64,000 bases of DNA from DATAOG01 sp963757395 (GCA_963757395.1 CAVWRK010000025.1:1-64000), one strand, 5' to 3'. Shown: positions 48,082-57,228, counted from the stretch's first letter. Notes: generated by a model from the letters alone, not told the origin. Numbers and translations: made by a program.

Positions 48082-49074
48082 GTGGCGCTGCTCGAGATCA
48101 AAAACCTCACGGTCGAGTTCCCGACCTTCAGCGGGCCCTTCAAGGCGGTCGACGGGGTCGATCTCGAGGTCGACCAGGGCGACGTGCTGGCGATCGTCGG
48201 CGAATTGGGTTCGGGCAAGAGCGTGCTGATGCTCGCGGTCATGGGGCTCCTGCCCTGGACCGCCCGGGTCAGTGCCGACCGTCTGACCTTCGGCGGGCAG
48301 AATCTCCTGGGCCTGTCGGCGAGCGAGCGCCGCCGGATCATCGGCAAGGACATGGCGATGATCTTCCAGGAGCCGATGACCTCGCTCAACCCCTGCTTCA
48401 CGGTCGCCTTCCAGCTGACCGAGGCGATCAAGGTGCACGAGGGCGGCACGCGTGCGGAACGGCGCCGGCGCGCGCTCGAGCTGCTCGATCAGGTCGGCAT
48501 TCCGGCGGCCGCGCAGCGTCTCGGCGCCTTCCCGCATCAGCTCTCGGGCGGCATGAGCCAGCGGGTGATGATCGCGATGGCGATCGCCTGCAACCCGCGC
48601 CTGTTGATCGCCGACGAGCCGACCACCGCCCTCGACGTCACGATCCAGGCGCAGATCCTGGACCTGTTGCTCGAGCTGCAGCGGGAGCGCGGCATGGCGC
48701 TGATCCTGATCACCCACGACATGGGGGTGGTCGCCGAGACGGCGCAGCGCGTGGTCGTCCAGTACGCCGGCCAGCAGGCCGAGATGCAGGACGTGCTCGG
48801 CCTGTTCGCCGACCCCCAGCACCCCTACACGGCAGCACTCCTGCACGCCCTGCCCGAGCGCTGTCACGAGCGCATCCTGCCGACGATCGCCGGCCTGGTC
48901 CCCGGCGCCAGCGATCGCCCGTCCGGCTGCCTGTTCCACCCGCGCTGCGAGTTCGCGACCACCCGCTGCGCGGCCGAGGAGCCACGCTTCGCCGGCGGCC
49001 CGCGCGGCCTGGTCCGCTGCCACTACCCGCTGACCCGCGATCGGCCGGCCGGCCATCCCCGCTATGCGCAGTGA
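48082..49074 (+). CDS. dppD: Peptide-type ABC transporter ATP-binding protein (DppD-like), second system
   Basis: 330 aa from GTG 48082, chosen because VALLEIKNLTVEFPTFSGPF is the usual start; the frame is open further upstream. Walker A is GELGSGKS, with Leu where Ser is usual. Q-loop MIFQEPMTSLNP, signature LSGGMSQR, Walker B LLIADEPTTALDV and switch His ITHD are normal. The C-terminal tail has GCLFHPRCEFATTRC, as in complete DppD proteins and unlike the first-system copy. It should work with DppF at 49.8 kb, from which a HicAB module separates it. Confidence 0.92.
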   Translation: MALLEIKNLTVEFPTFSGPFKAVDGVDLEVDQGDVLAIVGELGSGKSVLMLAVMGLLPWTARVSADRLTFGGQNLLGLSASERRRIIGKDMAMIFQEPMTSLNPCFTVAFQLTEAIKVHEGGTRAERRRRALELLDQVGIPAAAQRLGAFPHQLSGGMSQRVMIAMAIACNPRLLIADEPTTALDVTIQAQILDLLLELQRERGMALILITHDMGVVAETAQRVVVQYAGQQAEMQDVLGLFADPQHPYTAALLHALPERCHERILPTIAGLVPGASDRPSGCLFHPRCEFATTRCAAEEPRFAGGPRGLVRCHYPLTRDRPAGHPRYAQ

Positions 49075-49090
49075 CGCGTCCGTGGCTCCG

Positions 49091-49534
49091 CTAGGCCGCG
49101 CTCCGCACCGTCACCTCGAGCCGCACGCCGAGCTCCGCCAGGGCCCGCTCGAGCTGGCCGAGGTAGGTGCGCCGCTTGAGGTCGAGAAGCGACGCCACCA
49201 CCTTGCCGCCGACCCCGAGCCTTCGCGTCAGCTCTGCCGCGCTGACCCCCCGATCCTGCATCGCACTGTACAGCGCGAGCTTCGCGGCGACCAGCGGCGG
49301 TACCGGAATCATCCGCCGACCTCTGGCCGGACCAGGTTTCGGGATCGGCTCGTGAAACCGAACGTAGCCGCAGAGCGCGGTCACCAGGCAATCCTCAGCC
49401 AGCGACAAGGCTTCAGCCTCGTCGTCGCCCCACGTGCGAGCGCCTTGCACGTCCGGAAAATGAAGGTTGACCGCAGAGCCGTCTGGTTCAGGTTCCAGTT
49501 CTGCGGGATAGACGTAGCGGGTTGCGGTCGTCAC
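49091..49534 (-). CDS. hicB: HicB-like antitoxin with C-terminal helix-turn-helix
   Basis: 147 aa from GTG 49534, directly after the toxin stop. The N-terminal degraded RNase H-like fold reads YPAELEPEPDGSAVNLHFPD, then VQGARTWGDDEAEALSLAED. The C-terminus is a helix-turn-helix (MQDRGVSAAELTRRLGVGGK, VVASLLDLKRRTYLGQLERA) for autoregulation. The pair runs against the surrounding ABC genes. Confidence 0.88.
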   Translation of the reverse strand: MTTATRYVYPAELEPEPDGSAVNLHFPDVQGARTWGDDEAEALSLAEDCLVTALCGYVRFHEPIPKPGPARGRRMIPVPPLVAAKLALYSAMQDRGVSAAELTRRLGVGGKVVASLLDLKRRTYLGQLERALAELGVRLEVTVRSAA

Positions 49535-49753
49535 CTAGCCGAGATCCTTCGGTTCGATCCCCAGCTCCGCAAGCATGCCATGCACGCTTCCGGTCGGAAG
49601 CTCCTTGTATCTCGACGAGCGAAGGATCGTTCGCCGTGCGCCCAACACGATCAGGCCATGACCGCCCGTGCCGCCGGTCGGATCGAAGTCGAAATCCACG
49701 TTTCGGCGCCGAGCGAGTCGGCGAAGCTTGCGCAACAGCTCGTTGCCGTTCAC
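49535..49753 (-). CDS. hicA: HicA-like mRNA interferase toxin
   Basis: 72 aa from GTG 49753. It reads VNGNELLRKLRRLARRRNVD, then TGGTGGHGLIVLGARRTIL with the catalytic His32 in the GGHG loop, and ends SVHGMLAELGIEPKDLG. This is the double-stranded RNA-binding-like fold of HicA, which cleaves mRNA. An in-frame extension upstream has no support. Toxin first, antitoxin second, end to end, is the standard order. Confidence 0.88.
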   Translation of the reverse strand: MNGNELLRKLRRLARRRNVDFDFDPTGGTGGHGLIVLGARRTILRSSRYKELPTGSVHGMLAELGIEPKDLG

Positions 49754-49820
49754 GGCTACTGCATTGCAGGCGGCTGCGCGAGCGCCAAGGCCGGCCATCC
49801 TCTGGGGCCGAGGATGGCCA

Positions 49821-50862
49821 ATGGCTGAGCGAGCCTCGGACAACAATCAGATCGTCCTGCAGGCGCGGGATCTGGAGCGCCACTACGCGATCCGGCGCGG
49901 GCTGTTCAAGGGCTGGGCGGTGCTGCAGGCGCTGCGCGGCGCGAGCTTCGAGCTCGCGGCCGGCCGCACCCTCGCCGTGGTCGGCGAATCCGGTTGCGGC
50001 AAGAGCACGCTCGCCCGCCTGGTCACCCTGATCGAGCCGCCGAGCGCGGGCGAGCTCACGATCGAGGGCATCGAGGTCGCCGAAGCCACCGCCGAGCAGC
50101 GGCGAACGCTTCGCCACACGGTGCAGATCGTCTTCCAGGATCCCTATGGCTCGCTCAACCCGAGGAAGAAGGTGGGCTCCATCGTCGAGGAGCCGCTCAA
50201 GGTGAACACCGCCATGAGCACGGCCGAGCGCCGCGGCGCGGTCCAGGACATGCTGGCGCGAGTTCGGGCTGCGCCCCGAGCATCATGGCCGCTATCCGCA
50301 CATGTTCTCGGGCGGCCAACGCCAGCGGATCGCGGTCGCGCGCGCCTTGATCCTGCGGCCCAAGATCGTCGTGCTCGACGAGCCGGTCTCGGCCCTCGAC
50401 GTCTCGATCCAGGCCCAGGTCCTCAATCTCCTGCTTGAGCTGCAGTCCGAGTTCCAGCTCGCCTACCTGTTCATCTCGCACGACCTCGCGGTGGTCCGTC
50501 ACGTCGCCGACGAGGTGATCGTGATGTATCTCGGCCGGCCGATCGAGCACGGGCCGCGCGCGGCCATCTTCGAGCGGCCCCTGCATCCCTACACCCGGGC
50601 GCTGCAGGCGAGCAGCCCGTCCACCGATCCCAAGCACCGCTCGAAGCGGCTCGCGATCCGGGGCGAGCTGCCCTCGCCGCTCGACCCGCCGACCGGCTGC
50701 GCCTTCCACCCGCGCTGCCCGTTCGCCGACCAGCGCTGCCGAACCGAGGTGCCGAAGCTGCAACGGTTCGCCGGCACGGATCATCTGCACGCCTGCCACG
50801 CGGTCGAGGAGAACCGCCTGCCCGACCTGCCGCGGCCGGCTTCCCGCGCCGCCTCGGGTTGA
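49821..50862 (+). CDS. dppF: Peptide-type ABC transporter ATP-binding protein (DppF-like), second system (one frameshift)
   Basis: About 346 aa from ATG 49821. Walker A GESGCGKST, Q-loop IVFQDPYGSLNPRKKVGSI, then a one-base shift near 50258 and signature FSGGQRQRIAVARAL, Walker B IVVLDEPVSALDV, switch His FISHD and the C-terminal GCAFHPRCPFADQRC tail. The N-terminus QARDLERHYAIRRGLFKGWA is typical of DppF. With DppD2 it completes the second importer. Confidence 0.9.
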
Positions 50863-50927
50863 TCGCGCCCCCTCCCTGGCGGCCGTTGCGGCCACGACAG
50901 GACCAGTCGGCCGCCGCGGACGCCGGA

Positions 50928-51125
50928 TCAGAAGGCGCCGTCCGGGCCCAACAGGATCAGCAGATAGGCCATCAGGACGGCTGCGCAGCCGCTCGCCAGA
51001 ACCGCCATGAACACGGTCGGCGACCAAGCCGACCAGAGCACGACCGGACTGATTAGGGCGACCAGGCTACAGATCGCCACCAGGGCCTCGTGCAACAGCA
51101 CCATCGCCTTGCAACTCGCGGTCAC
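50928..51125 (-). CDS. Small two-helix membrane protein
   Basis: 65 aa from GTG 51125, which has a good GGAGGT site 5 bases upstream. Two hydrophobic segments are evident: ALVAICSLVALISPVVLWSA and VLASGCAAVLMAYLLILLG. No known family is apparent. It lies alone between dppF2 and the sugar-type binding-protein gene. Confidence 0.5.
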   Translation of the reverse strand: MTASCKAMVLLHEALVAICSLVALISPVVLWSAWSPTVFMAVLASGCAAVLMAYLLILLGPDGAF

Positions 51126-51344
51126 GACCAACCTCCGTCAGCACGAGCCGGGCTCGTGATCATGCCTTGAACTGGCCGGTCTCCCTCCACTCGCTCTTAA
51201 GTCGACACCAGCAGTCGCCGGCCAAGCTCCTCAGTACGTACTCGCAAAGCAGCCAGCCCTAGCCGGGATCGCCGGTGCCGCCGGCAGTGCTCAGCCCTTC
51301 TGCGCCGCGAAGCGCTCGGCGATCGCGGCGATCTTGGCGTGCGC

Positions 51345-52614
51345 CTAGGCGACCGCCTCGGCCGGGTCGACGCCGTCGACCAGCACCTCCTGCAAGGCCT
51401 CGGGGATCACGTTGGTCGCCAGCACCTCGCCCGAGGCGGCGGACGGCGGCGCCTCGTAGCTGATCGGCACGCCGGTCTTGGCGATCTCGATGAACTCCTT
51501 GAACTCCGGACGCCCGGTCCACCAGGGATCGTTGAACAGATCGGGATAGACCGGCACGAAGCGGCCGTTGTTCTTGACGATCACGTCGTTGTAGCGGGTC
51601 GGCTCCATGAAGTACTCGGCGAGGCCCTTGGACAGCTCGGGATAGGGGGTGCCCTTGAACAGGCCGAGCGACCAGGTGTCGATCTGGTTGACCGCACCGG
51701 CCGGGCCGGCGGGGACGCCGAACAGCCCGGTCTTCTTCATCAGCTCCGGGTCCTCGGTCGACAGATAGGCGTAGACGCTGGTCGGGTTGTTGATGAACGC
51801 GACCTGGCCCGACTGGTAGGCCTTGTTGTTCCAGGCGGTGTCGCCGTTGCCGACCACGCCCTTCGGGATGATCTTGTGCTTGTTGTACATGTCGTTGATG
51901 AAGGCGAAGCCCTTGACGTTGCCCTCGTTGTCGAAGGCGGCGTTGCCGTCGGCATCATAGGTCTTGCCGCCGAAGCACCAGCAGACCTGCATGATGTTGT
52001 CGGTCGCGTCCGCGGTCAGGCCGAGGTCCATGCCGAAGCCGTAGAACGGCGGCTTCTGGACCTTGAGGCAGGTCTCGACGAAGGCGTCCCAGGTCCGCGG
52101 ATACTCGAGCTTGTGCTGCTCGAGCACATCGAGCCGGGCGTGCATCGGCCAGGGGTTGATCGCGAACGGCACGCCCCACTCGCGGCCGTCATAGCCGACC
52201 GCGCGCAGGCAGGGGTCGAACAGCCCGCCCTTCTTGGTCTGCATGCGCTCGACCACGTCGGTGACGTCGAGCAGGTGGCCCTGAGAGCGGTACAGCTGGA
52301 CGTAGGATTCGTAGAGCCGGACCACGTCGGGCGGGGTGCCGGTCTCGAGCGCCGCCGACAGGCGCGCGACCAGCTCGCTGTCGGCGGTCGGCACGAAGGC
52401 GGCCTCGTTGTCCTTGAGGCCCGCCATCTTGCGGAACTCCTCGAAGTACTGGCGCACCGCGTCGTCGGCGACCGGCGCGAAGGTCGGCAGGTGCCAGTAG
52501 ACCAGCTTCTGGTCGCGCGCCGCGAGCGTCTTCCTCGACGCCAGGATCGTGACGCCGGCAAAGGCGCTGACGCGCGGCTCCCTTCAGCGCCTCACGTCGC
52601 TTGATCGTACCCAT
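51345..52614 (-). CDS. Sugar-type ABC transporter substrate-binding protein (frameshift and premature stop)
   Basis: Family 1 extracellular binding protein of about 420 aa. ATG 52614 opens MGTIKRREALKGA; a shift near 52575 leads to AFAGVTILASRKTLAARDQK and LVYWHLPTFAPVADDAV. The body includes GTPPDVVRLYESYVQLYRSQ, DGREWGVPFAINPWPMHARL and PKGVVGNGDTAWNNKAYQSG. The frame ends at TAG 51345-51347, but the same frame continues AHAKIAAIAERFAAQKG to a TGA at 51291, the expected helix at the end of the fold. So the TAG is either a read error or a recent mutation. RR in the N-terminus suggests a Tat-type signal. It belongs with the permeases at 53.6-55.5 kb. Confidence 0.82.
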
Positions 52615-52620
52615 GGCTCG

Positions 52621-52810
52621 TTAGCCTCCTTTCTTAGGGGTGTCCGCTTGCGCTCGTACTGACAGTTCCTCGGACGTACCGCCGCGCTCCTCCTCGATCA
52701 CACGCAGAACGGCGGCACGCAGCCCGGCGATCTGGGCGAGCACCATCCGAATTTCCGCGACCGTCGGCTCGGGTTCATCGACCCCTTCGTCAAGCGGATA
52801 GCGGAACGCA
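52621..52810 (-). pseudogene. HEPN-domain C-terminal remnant
   Basis: One minus-strand frame reads RFAFRYPLDEGVDEPEPTVA, then EIRMVLAQIAGLRAAVLRVI and EEERGGTSEEL before TAA 52621-52623. The F-R-Y-P then acidic/Pro then long helix pattern is that of the end of HEPN proteins, the usual partners of MNT nucleotidyltransferases. No HEPN start or R-x4-6-H motif is present, so only a tail remains. The nearby MNT fragment supports the reading, which is still tentative. Confidence 0.4.
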
Positions 52811-53424
52811 AAACGACCAGAGCTTTCGTGGCCGGAGCGGCTCGGCGAACGGGGTCAGCGCGGGCAAGATCCGTGCGGCCTCGTCGGCGAGCGAGCTCGA
52901 GAAAGTCGGGCTGCGGGTGACCCGCCAGCGCACACAGCGCAACGATCCTGTGGGTTCCGCGGCCCCAGCTTTCCACCAGACCCCGCTGGTAGAGAACGCT
53001 TGCGATGAGCGGGTTGCGTGGCCGCGACTGGTGATCACGCTTCAGGTCCGCGACTCGGATGCCGGATGGCAGGGTACCGTCGCTCCAGATCTCCAGGCGA
53101 TCGTCGAAGATCGCCAGGCTGATCGCCCCCCCGGGCAGGGCGTAATCGCGGTGACAAATAGCGTTTACGAGCGCCTCCCGCAGCGCTTCCAAGGGAAACA
53201 ACGGTTCATCCTCGCGTTCGAACAAGCCAGCTTGGATGCGTCCGGCGACGGGCAAGTGCCGCCGCATGAACGTCATCGCCTCGCGCAGGATGACGAAGGC
53301 GTTGCCATGGATGTGCACGTTGTCCATGAAGCTCGCCTTGGTCAACCCGCGAAATCGCGCAGCCCGCAGGACGAGCTGAGGAAATCGGGCAAAGCATTCA
53401 AGGCCGAACAGGGCGATTGCGGTC
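52811..53424 (-). pseudogene. RecG-like ATP-binding regulator, fragment lacking the AlbA_2 domain
   Basis: The minus strand gives ARFPQLVLRAARFRGL, the last strand of an AlbA_2 domain, then TKASFMDNVHIHGNAFVILR, EAMTFMRRHLPVAGRIQAGL, FPLEALREALVNAICHRDYA, GGAISLAIFDDRLEIWSDGT, LPSGI and GLVESWGRGTHRIVALCALA. This is the GHKL-like C-terminal domain of the ATP-binding 'RecG-like' transcriptional regulators. Most of the AlbA_2 domain is missing at the 5' side, where the text runs into an MNT gene near 53424, and a shift near 52905 breaks the 3' side. It appears to be a deletion relic. Confidence 0.7.
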
Positions 53425-53580
53425 CGACACCACGACCAGGAGGTCGTAGTCGCTGTCCGCTCCGGCTTCCGCGCGTGCCCGGCTGCCGAACAGGATCACC
53501 AGCTCGGGGTCGAAGAACCGGACCACCCGCTCGAGGAGCTCGGGCGGCACCAGCTCCGGGCGCACCACGGTCCCAGTCAT
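53398..53580 (-). pseudogene. MNT-type minimal nucleotidyltransferase, truncated
   Basis: The start at 53580 opens MTGTVVRPELVPPELLERVV, RFFDPELVILFGSRARAEAG and ADSDYDLLVVV. The GSRARAEAGADSDYDLL block carries the G-S and D-x-D residues of minimal nucleotidyltransferases, antitoxins that inactivate HEPN toxins by AMPylation. The frame is cut after about 52 residues and fuses to the RecG-like relic. The normal protein is 100-140 aa. Confidence 0.75.
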
Positions 53581-53641
53581 GGCGGCAACGCTATCATATC
53601 ATGACAGACCGCAGAAGCGGCTTCGATCCCAACCGAGATGG

Positions 53642-54487
53642 TCACGCCTTGACCGCGCCCATGGTCAGGCCGGTGATCAGCCAGCGTTGGAAGAAGAAGT
53701 AGACCGCGAGCGGCGGGATCACGGTCAGCGCGGTCGAGGCCATGATCGGGCCCCAGAAGAACACGTCCTGGATCACGAAGTTGCTGAGGCCGATCGGGAT
53801 CGTCAGCACATGCGGGTCGGAGTTGAACACGATCGCGTAGAGATACTCGTTCCAGGACAAAGTGAACGAGAAGAACGCGACGACCGCGAGCGCCGGCAGC
53901 GAGATCGGCAGCACGATGCGGAACAGGACGCCGAGCCGCGTGCAGCCGTCGACCAGCGCCGCCTCCTCGAGCTCGATCGGGATCGACATGAAGAAGCCGA
54001 TCAAGAGCCAGGTGCAGAACGGGATCGTGAAGCCCATGTGGGCGATCGTGAGCCCGGTCAGCGTGTTGGTCAGCCCGACGCTGACCATGATCGCGAACAA
54101 GGGGATGAACAGCAGCGACTGCGGCACGAGGTAGCTGTAGATCATGCCGCGCGCGAGCAGGCTGCGGCCGGGAAACTCGAGACGCGCGATCGCATAGGCC
54201 GCAAGCGAGGCCGCGAGCACGGTCATGAACGTGGTCGCGAGCGCCACGGTCATGCTGTTGCGGAAGAACAGGAAATAGTCGGTCTCGAAGAACAGCACCC
54301 GGTAGTTCTCGAGCGTCGGCTGCTGCGGCCAGAGCGTCGCGGTCGTGCCGTAGATCTCGTCGTGCTCTTTCAGCGACGTCACCAGCATCCAGTAGAACGG
54401 GATCAGCGTCCAGATCACGAAGATCAGGAGAAAGCCCGAGCCGATCAGCTTGAGCCGGCGCCGGCTGGAGGCGATCGTGGCGGCCAT
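53642..54487 (-). CDS. Sugar-type ABC transporter permease (MalG-like)
   Basis: 281 aa, intact. First helix FLLIFVIWTLIPFYWMLVTS, then the family block YRVLFFETDYFLFFRNSMTV, LAASLAAYAIARLEFPGRSL and the EAA loop PIELEEAALVDGCTRLGVLF. It ends PPLAVYFFFQRWLITGLTMG, the last one being the common GLTxGAVKG-type tail. It stands two bases after the MalF-like gene on the same strand. No ATPase gene belongs to this system within the window. Confidence 0.93.
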   Translation of the reverse strand: MAATIASSRRRLKLIGSGFLLIFVIWTLIPFYWMLVTSLKEHDEIYGTTATLWPQQPTLENYRVLFFETDYFLFFRNSMTVALATTFMTVLAASLAAYAIARLEFPGRSLLARGMIYSYLVPQSLLFIPLFAIMVSVGLTNTLTGLTIAHMGFTIPFCTWLLIGFFMSIPIELEEAALVDGCTRLGVLFRIVLPISLPALAVVAFFSFTLSWNEYLYAIVFNSDPHVLTIPIGLSNFVIQDVFFWGPIMASTALTVIPPLAVYFFFQRWLITGLTMGAVKA

Positions 54488-54488
54488 G

Positions 54489-55469
54489 TCAGTCGCGCTC
54501 GGCCAGGATGCGGCGCGACAAGAGCAAGATCAGCAGCGCCAGCAGCGGGAAGAACACCATGTTGACCGCCGAGCCGATCCCGAGGCGCGAGGCGGCGAGC
54601 GCGTATTTGAACGCCAGGTTGGGCAGGATCTGGGTGCGGTTGGCGGGGCCGCCGTTGGTCAGGATCTGGACGATCACGAGGTTGGTCGAGGTCCAGATGG
54701 TCGACAGCATCAGCACGATCGTGAACACGCGGCGCATCTGCGGGATCGTGATGTACCAGAACTCGTGCCAGACGTTGGCGCCGTCGATCCGCGCCGCCTC
54801 GTACATCTCCTTGGGGATCGCCTTGAGGCCGGCAAGGAAGCTCATCGTGTAGAACGGCGTGCCCGACCAGACCACGACCGCGACCACCGAGGCCATCGCG
54901 ACCTTGGGGTCGCCCAGCCACGAGACCACGTTCTCGACGTGGAACACCGCGATCAGGAAGTTGTTCAGCAGGCCGCTGAAGTCGTCGTAGATCCAGCGGA
55001 AGCTCAGCGCCGCGACGATCGTCGGCACCGCCCAGGGCACGAACAGGATCGTCCGCCAGATGTAGTTGAACGCGCGGTCCTGCGCCAGGACCAGGGCCAT
55101 CCCGAGGCCGAGGCAGAACTTGATGGCGACCGCCGAGAACGTATAGACGAGGGTGTTGCGCACGACCAGCAGGAACTTGGGATCGGCGAACAGCTCGTAG
55201 TAGTTGCCGAGCCCGATGAACTGGCCGGGCACGCCGACCATCTTGTTGTGGAAGCTGATCCAGATCGCCGTGAAGAACGGGTAGACGACGACGAACGCGA
55301 GCACGGCCAGCGCCGGCGTGAGGAACAGGAGCGCTATGAACTTCTGATTGTTGAGCAGCTCCGACCAGCGCGAAGGCGCCGCAGCGTCCGGACGCCACGC
55401 CGAGCCGACCGTCGCAACCCGCCTCCCGAGCATCACGCCTCCCGCGTTGCTCGTGCTTCCGGACCCCAT
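54489..55469 (-). CDS. Sugar-type ABC transporter permease (MalF-like)
   Basis: 326 aa from ATG 55469; a later Met at 55433 is also possible. Helix 1 is FIALLFLTPALAVLAFVVVY, then PFFTAIWISFHNKMVGVPGQ, FIGLGNYYELFADPKFLLVV, the EAA loop IPKEMYEAARIDGANVWHEF and LTNGGPANRTQILPNLAFKY. With the MalG-like partner it forms the channel for a sugar or polyol. It opens the minus-strand unit that runs to 51,345. Confidence 0.93.
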   Translation of the reverse strand: MGSGSTSNAGGVMLGRRVATVGSAWRPDAAAPSRWSELLNNQKFIALLFLTPALAVLAFVVVYPFFTAIWISFHNKMVGVPGQFIGLGNYYELFADPKFLLVVRNTLVYTFSAVAIKFCLGLGMALVLAQDRAFNYIWRTILFVPWAVPTIVAALSFRWIYDDFSGLLNNFLIAVFHVENVVSWLGDPKVAMASVVAVVVWSGTPFYTMSFLAGLKAIPKEMYEAARIDGANVWHEFWYITIPQMRRVFTIVLMLSTIWTSTNLVIVQILTNGGPANRTQILPNLAFKYALAASRLGIGSAVNMVFFPLLALLILLLSRRILAERD

Positions 55470-55637
55470 GACGGCGTCGGAGATTTGACCGGAGCGTATC
55501 GCGTTCGATCGGCGCGTGCAAACCCGGAGCATGGGCTTGGCGGCGAAGGCGCAGAGATGATGGCCGGCGCCGCATGTGCGATAGTGGGCGCCCGCGGCAG
55601 CGCCTAGGACCCGCGCGACCCCGGGGGGAGGTTGGCC

Positions 55638-56111
55638 ATGTATGCAGTGCGTCTCTGGTCGGTCCGGCACGCCCGCTTGCTCGGCGCCGTCTACGCGGGC
55701 TTCGAGCGCCTGCTGCTCGCGTCCGATCCCTGGCTGCGCCGGATCGGCTACGACCGGCTCGAACGCCCGGTCGCGGCGGTCGAGCGCGGCGTCAAGGGCC
55801 TCCTGTTCGACTGCCGGATGTGCGGCCAGTGCGCGCTCAGCTCGACCGGCCTGTCCTGCCCGATGAACTGCCCGAAGGGCCTGCGCAACGGGCCCTGCGG
55901 CGGCGTCCGGCCGGATGGCCACTGCGAGGTCGTGCCGACGATGCGCTGCGTCTGGGTCGAGGCCTGGACGGGCAGCCGGCGGCTGCCGGAGGGCGATGCC
56001 ATCCTGAGCGTGCAAAAGCCGGTCGACCACCGCCTCTGGGGCCGCTCGGCCTGGCTCGGCGTGCTGCGCGACCGCCGCGGCGGCGCACCCGCCAAGCAAC
56101 GGGCCGCCTGA
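55638..56111 (+). CDS. MetV-like protein (methylenetetrahydrofolate reductase C-terminal domain family)
   Basis: 157 aa from ATG 55638 with GGGGGGAGG upstream. Eight cysteines lie at 59, 62, 65, 74, 78, 87, 96 and 104 (LLFDCRMCGQCALSSTGLSC, CPKGLRNGPCGG, HCEV). This is the Pfam MTHFR_C domain, called MetV where it partners MetF in acetogens. The Cys set suits zinc or iron-sulfur binding. It stands four bases ahead of metF, so the two are probably translated together and form a complex that converts methylene- and methyl-tetrahydrofolate. A MetV-MetF pair is less usual in an aerobe-like alphaproteobacterium than a single MetF. Confidence 0.85.
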   Translation: MYAVRLWSVRHARLLGAVYAGFERLLLASDPWLRRIGYDRLERPVAAVERGVKGLLFDCRMCGQCALSSTGLSCPMNCPKGLRNGPCGGVRPDGHCEVVPTMRCVWVEAWTGSRRLPEGDAILSVQKPVDHRLWGRSAWLGVLRDRRGGAPAKQRAA

Positions 56112-56114
56112 GCC

Positions 56115-57215
56115 ATGACCGACCGTCAGGACGACCGCCCGCACGGCCCGCTCAACCCCGGCGCCGCGCATCCGGAGATGATCAGCCCGGGGCCGCTCGA
56201 CCCCGGCGCGCCGCTCGACCCGCTGCCCGGCCATTCCTCGCGCGGCCGCCTGGAGCGGGTGCTGCGCGCCGGCGAGTTCGCGGTCACCGCCGAGCTGTCG
56301 CCGCCGGATTCCGCCGATCCCAAGGACGTCTACGCGCGCGCCTCGATCTTCGACGGCTGGGTCGACGGCATCAACGCGACCGACGGCTCGGGCGCCAACT
56401 GCCACATGTCGAGCGTCGGCGTCTGCGCGCTCCTGACCCGGGTCGGCTACGCGCCGGTGATGCAGATCTCCTGCCGCGACAAGAACCGGATCGCGATCCA
56501 GGGCGACGTGCTGGGCGGCGCCGCCATGGGCGTCGGCAACGTGCTGTGCCTGACCGGCGACGGCGTCCAGTGCGGCGACCAGCCCGAGGCCAAGCCCGTG
56601 TTCGACCTCGACAGCATCGCGCTGATCGAGACCATCAAGATCATGCGCGACGAGCGCCGCCTGTTGTCCGGGCGCCCGCTCAGCCACCCGCCCGAGCTGT
56701 TCATCGGCGCCGCCGAGAACCCGTTCGCGCCGCCCTACGACTTCCGCCCGCTGCGCCTGGCCAAGAAAATCGCCGCCGGCGCCCAGTTCATCCAGACCCA
56801 GTACTGCTACGACGTCGCGATGCTCGAGCGCTTCATGACGCGGGCCTGCGACCTCGGCCTGCCCGAGCGCTGCTTCATCCTGGTCGGCGTCGGCCCGCTC
56901 GCCTCGGCGCGCGCGGCGCGCTGGATCCGCGCCCATGTGCCGGGGGTGCACATCCCGGATGCGGTCGTGGCGCGGCTCGAGCGGGCGACCGATCAGCGCG
57001 AGGAGGGCAAGCGCGTCTGCATCGAGCTGATCCAGCAGATCCGCGAGATCGAAGGCGTCGCCGGCATCCACCTGATGGCCTACCGTCAGGAGGAGGCGGT
57101 CGCCGAGATCATCGAGCGCTCGGGCGTGCTGCGCGGCCGCCGGCCGCACAACGTGATCGCCCGCTGGGCGGCCTTTCAGCAGCGCCGGGCGGCGGCATTG
57201 CCTGCGCCGGCCTAA
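56115..57215 (+). CDS. metF: Methylenetetrahydrofolate reductase MetF-like
   Basis: 366 aa, intact. A Pro-rich N-terminal extension of about 45 residues precedes the barrel: RLERVLRAGEFAVTAELSPP, then WVDGINATDGSGANCHMSSV, MQISCRDKNRIAIQGDVLGG, GVGNVLCLTGDGVQCGDQPE, AKKIAAGAQFIQTQYCYDVA and IHLMAYRQEEAVAEI. The E-L-x-P-P start, C-R-D-x-N block and LTGD block are MetF marks; FAD would bind here. It links the C1 folate pool at the methylene and methyl levels. Direction in the cell (making or oxidising methyl-folate) cannot be read from sequence. Confidence 0.9.
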   Translation: MTDRQDDRPHGPLNPGAAHPEMISPGPLDPGAPLDPLPGHSSRGRLERVLRAGEFAVTAELSPPDSADPKDVYARASIFDGWVDGINATDGSGANCHMSSVGVCALLTRVGYAPVMQISCRDKNRIAIQGDVLGGAAMGVGNVLCLTGDGVQCGDQPEAKPVFDLDSIALIETIKIMRDERRLLSGRPLSHPPELFIGAAENPFAPPYDFRPLRLAKKIAAGAQFIQTQYCYDVAMLERFMTRACDLGLPERCFILVGVGPLASARAARWIRAHVPGVHIPDAVVARLERATDQREEGKRVCIELIQQIREIEGVAGIHLMAYRQEEAVAEIIERSGVLRGRRPHNVIARWAAFQQRRAAALPAPA

Positions 57216-57228
57216 ACGGGCCTGCCGG

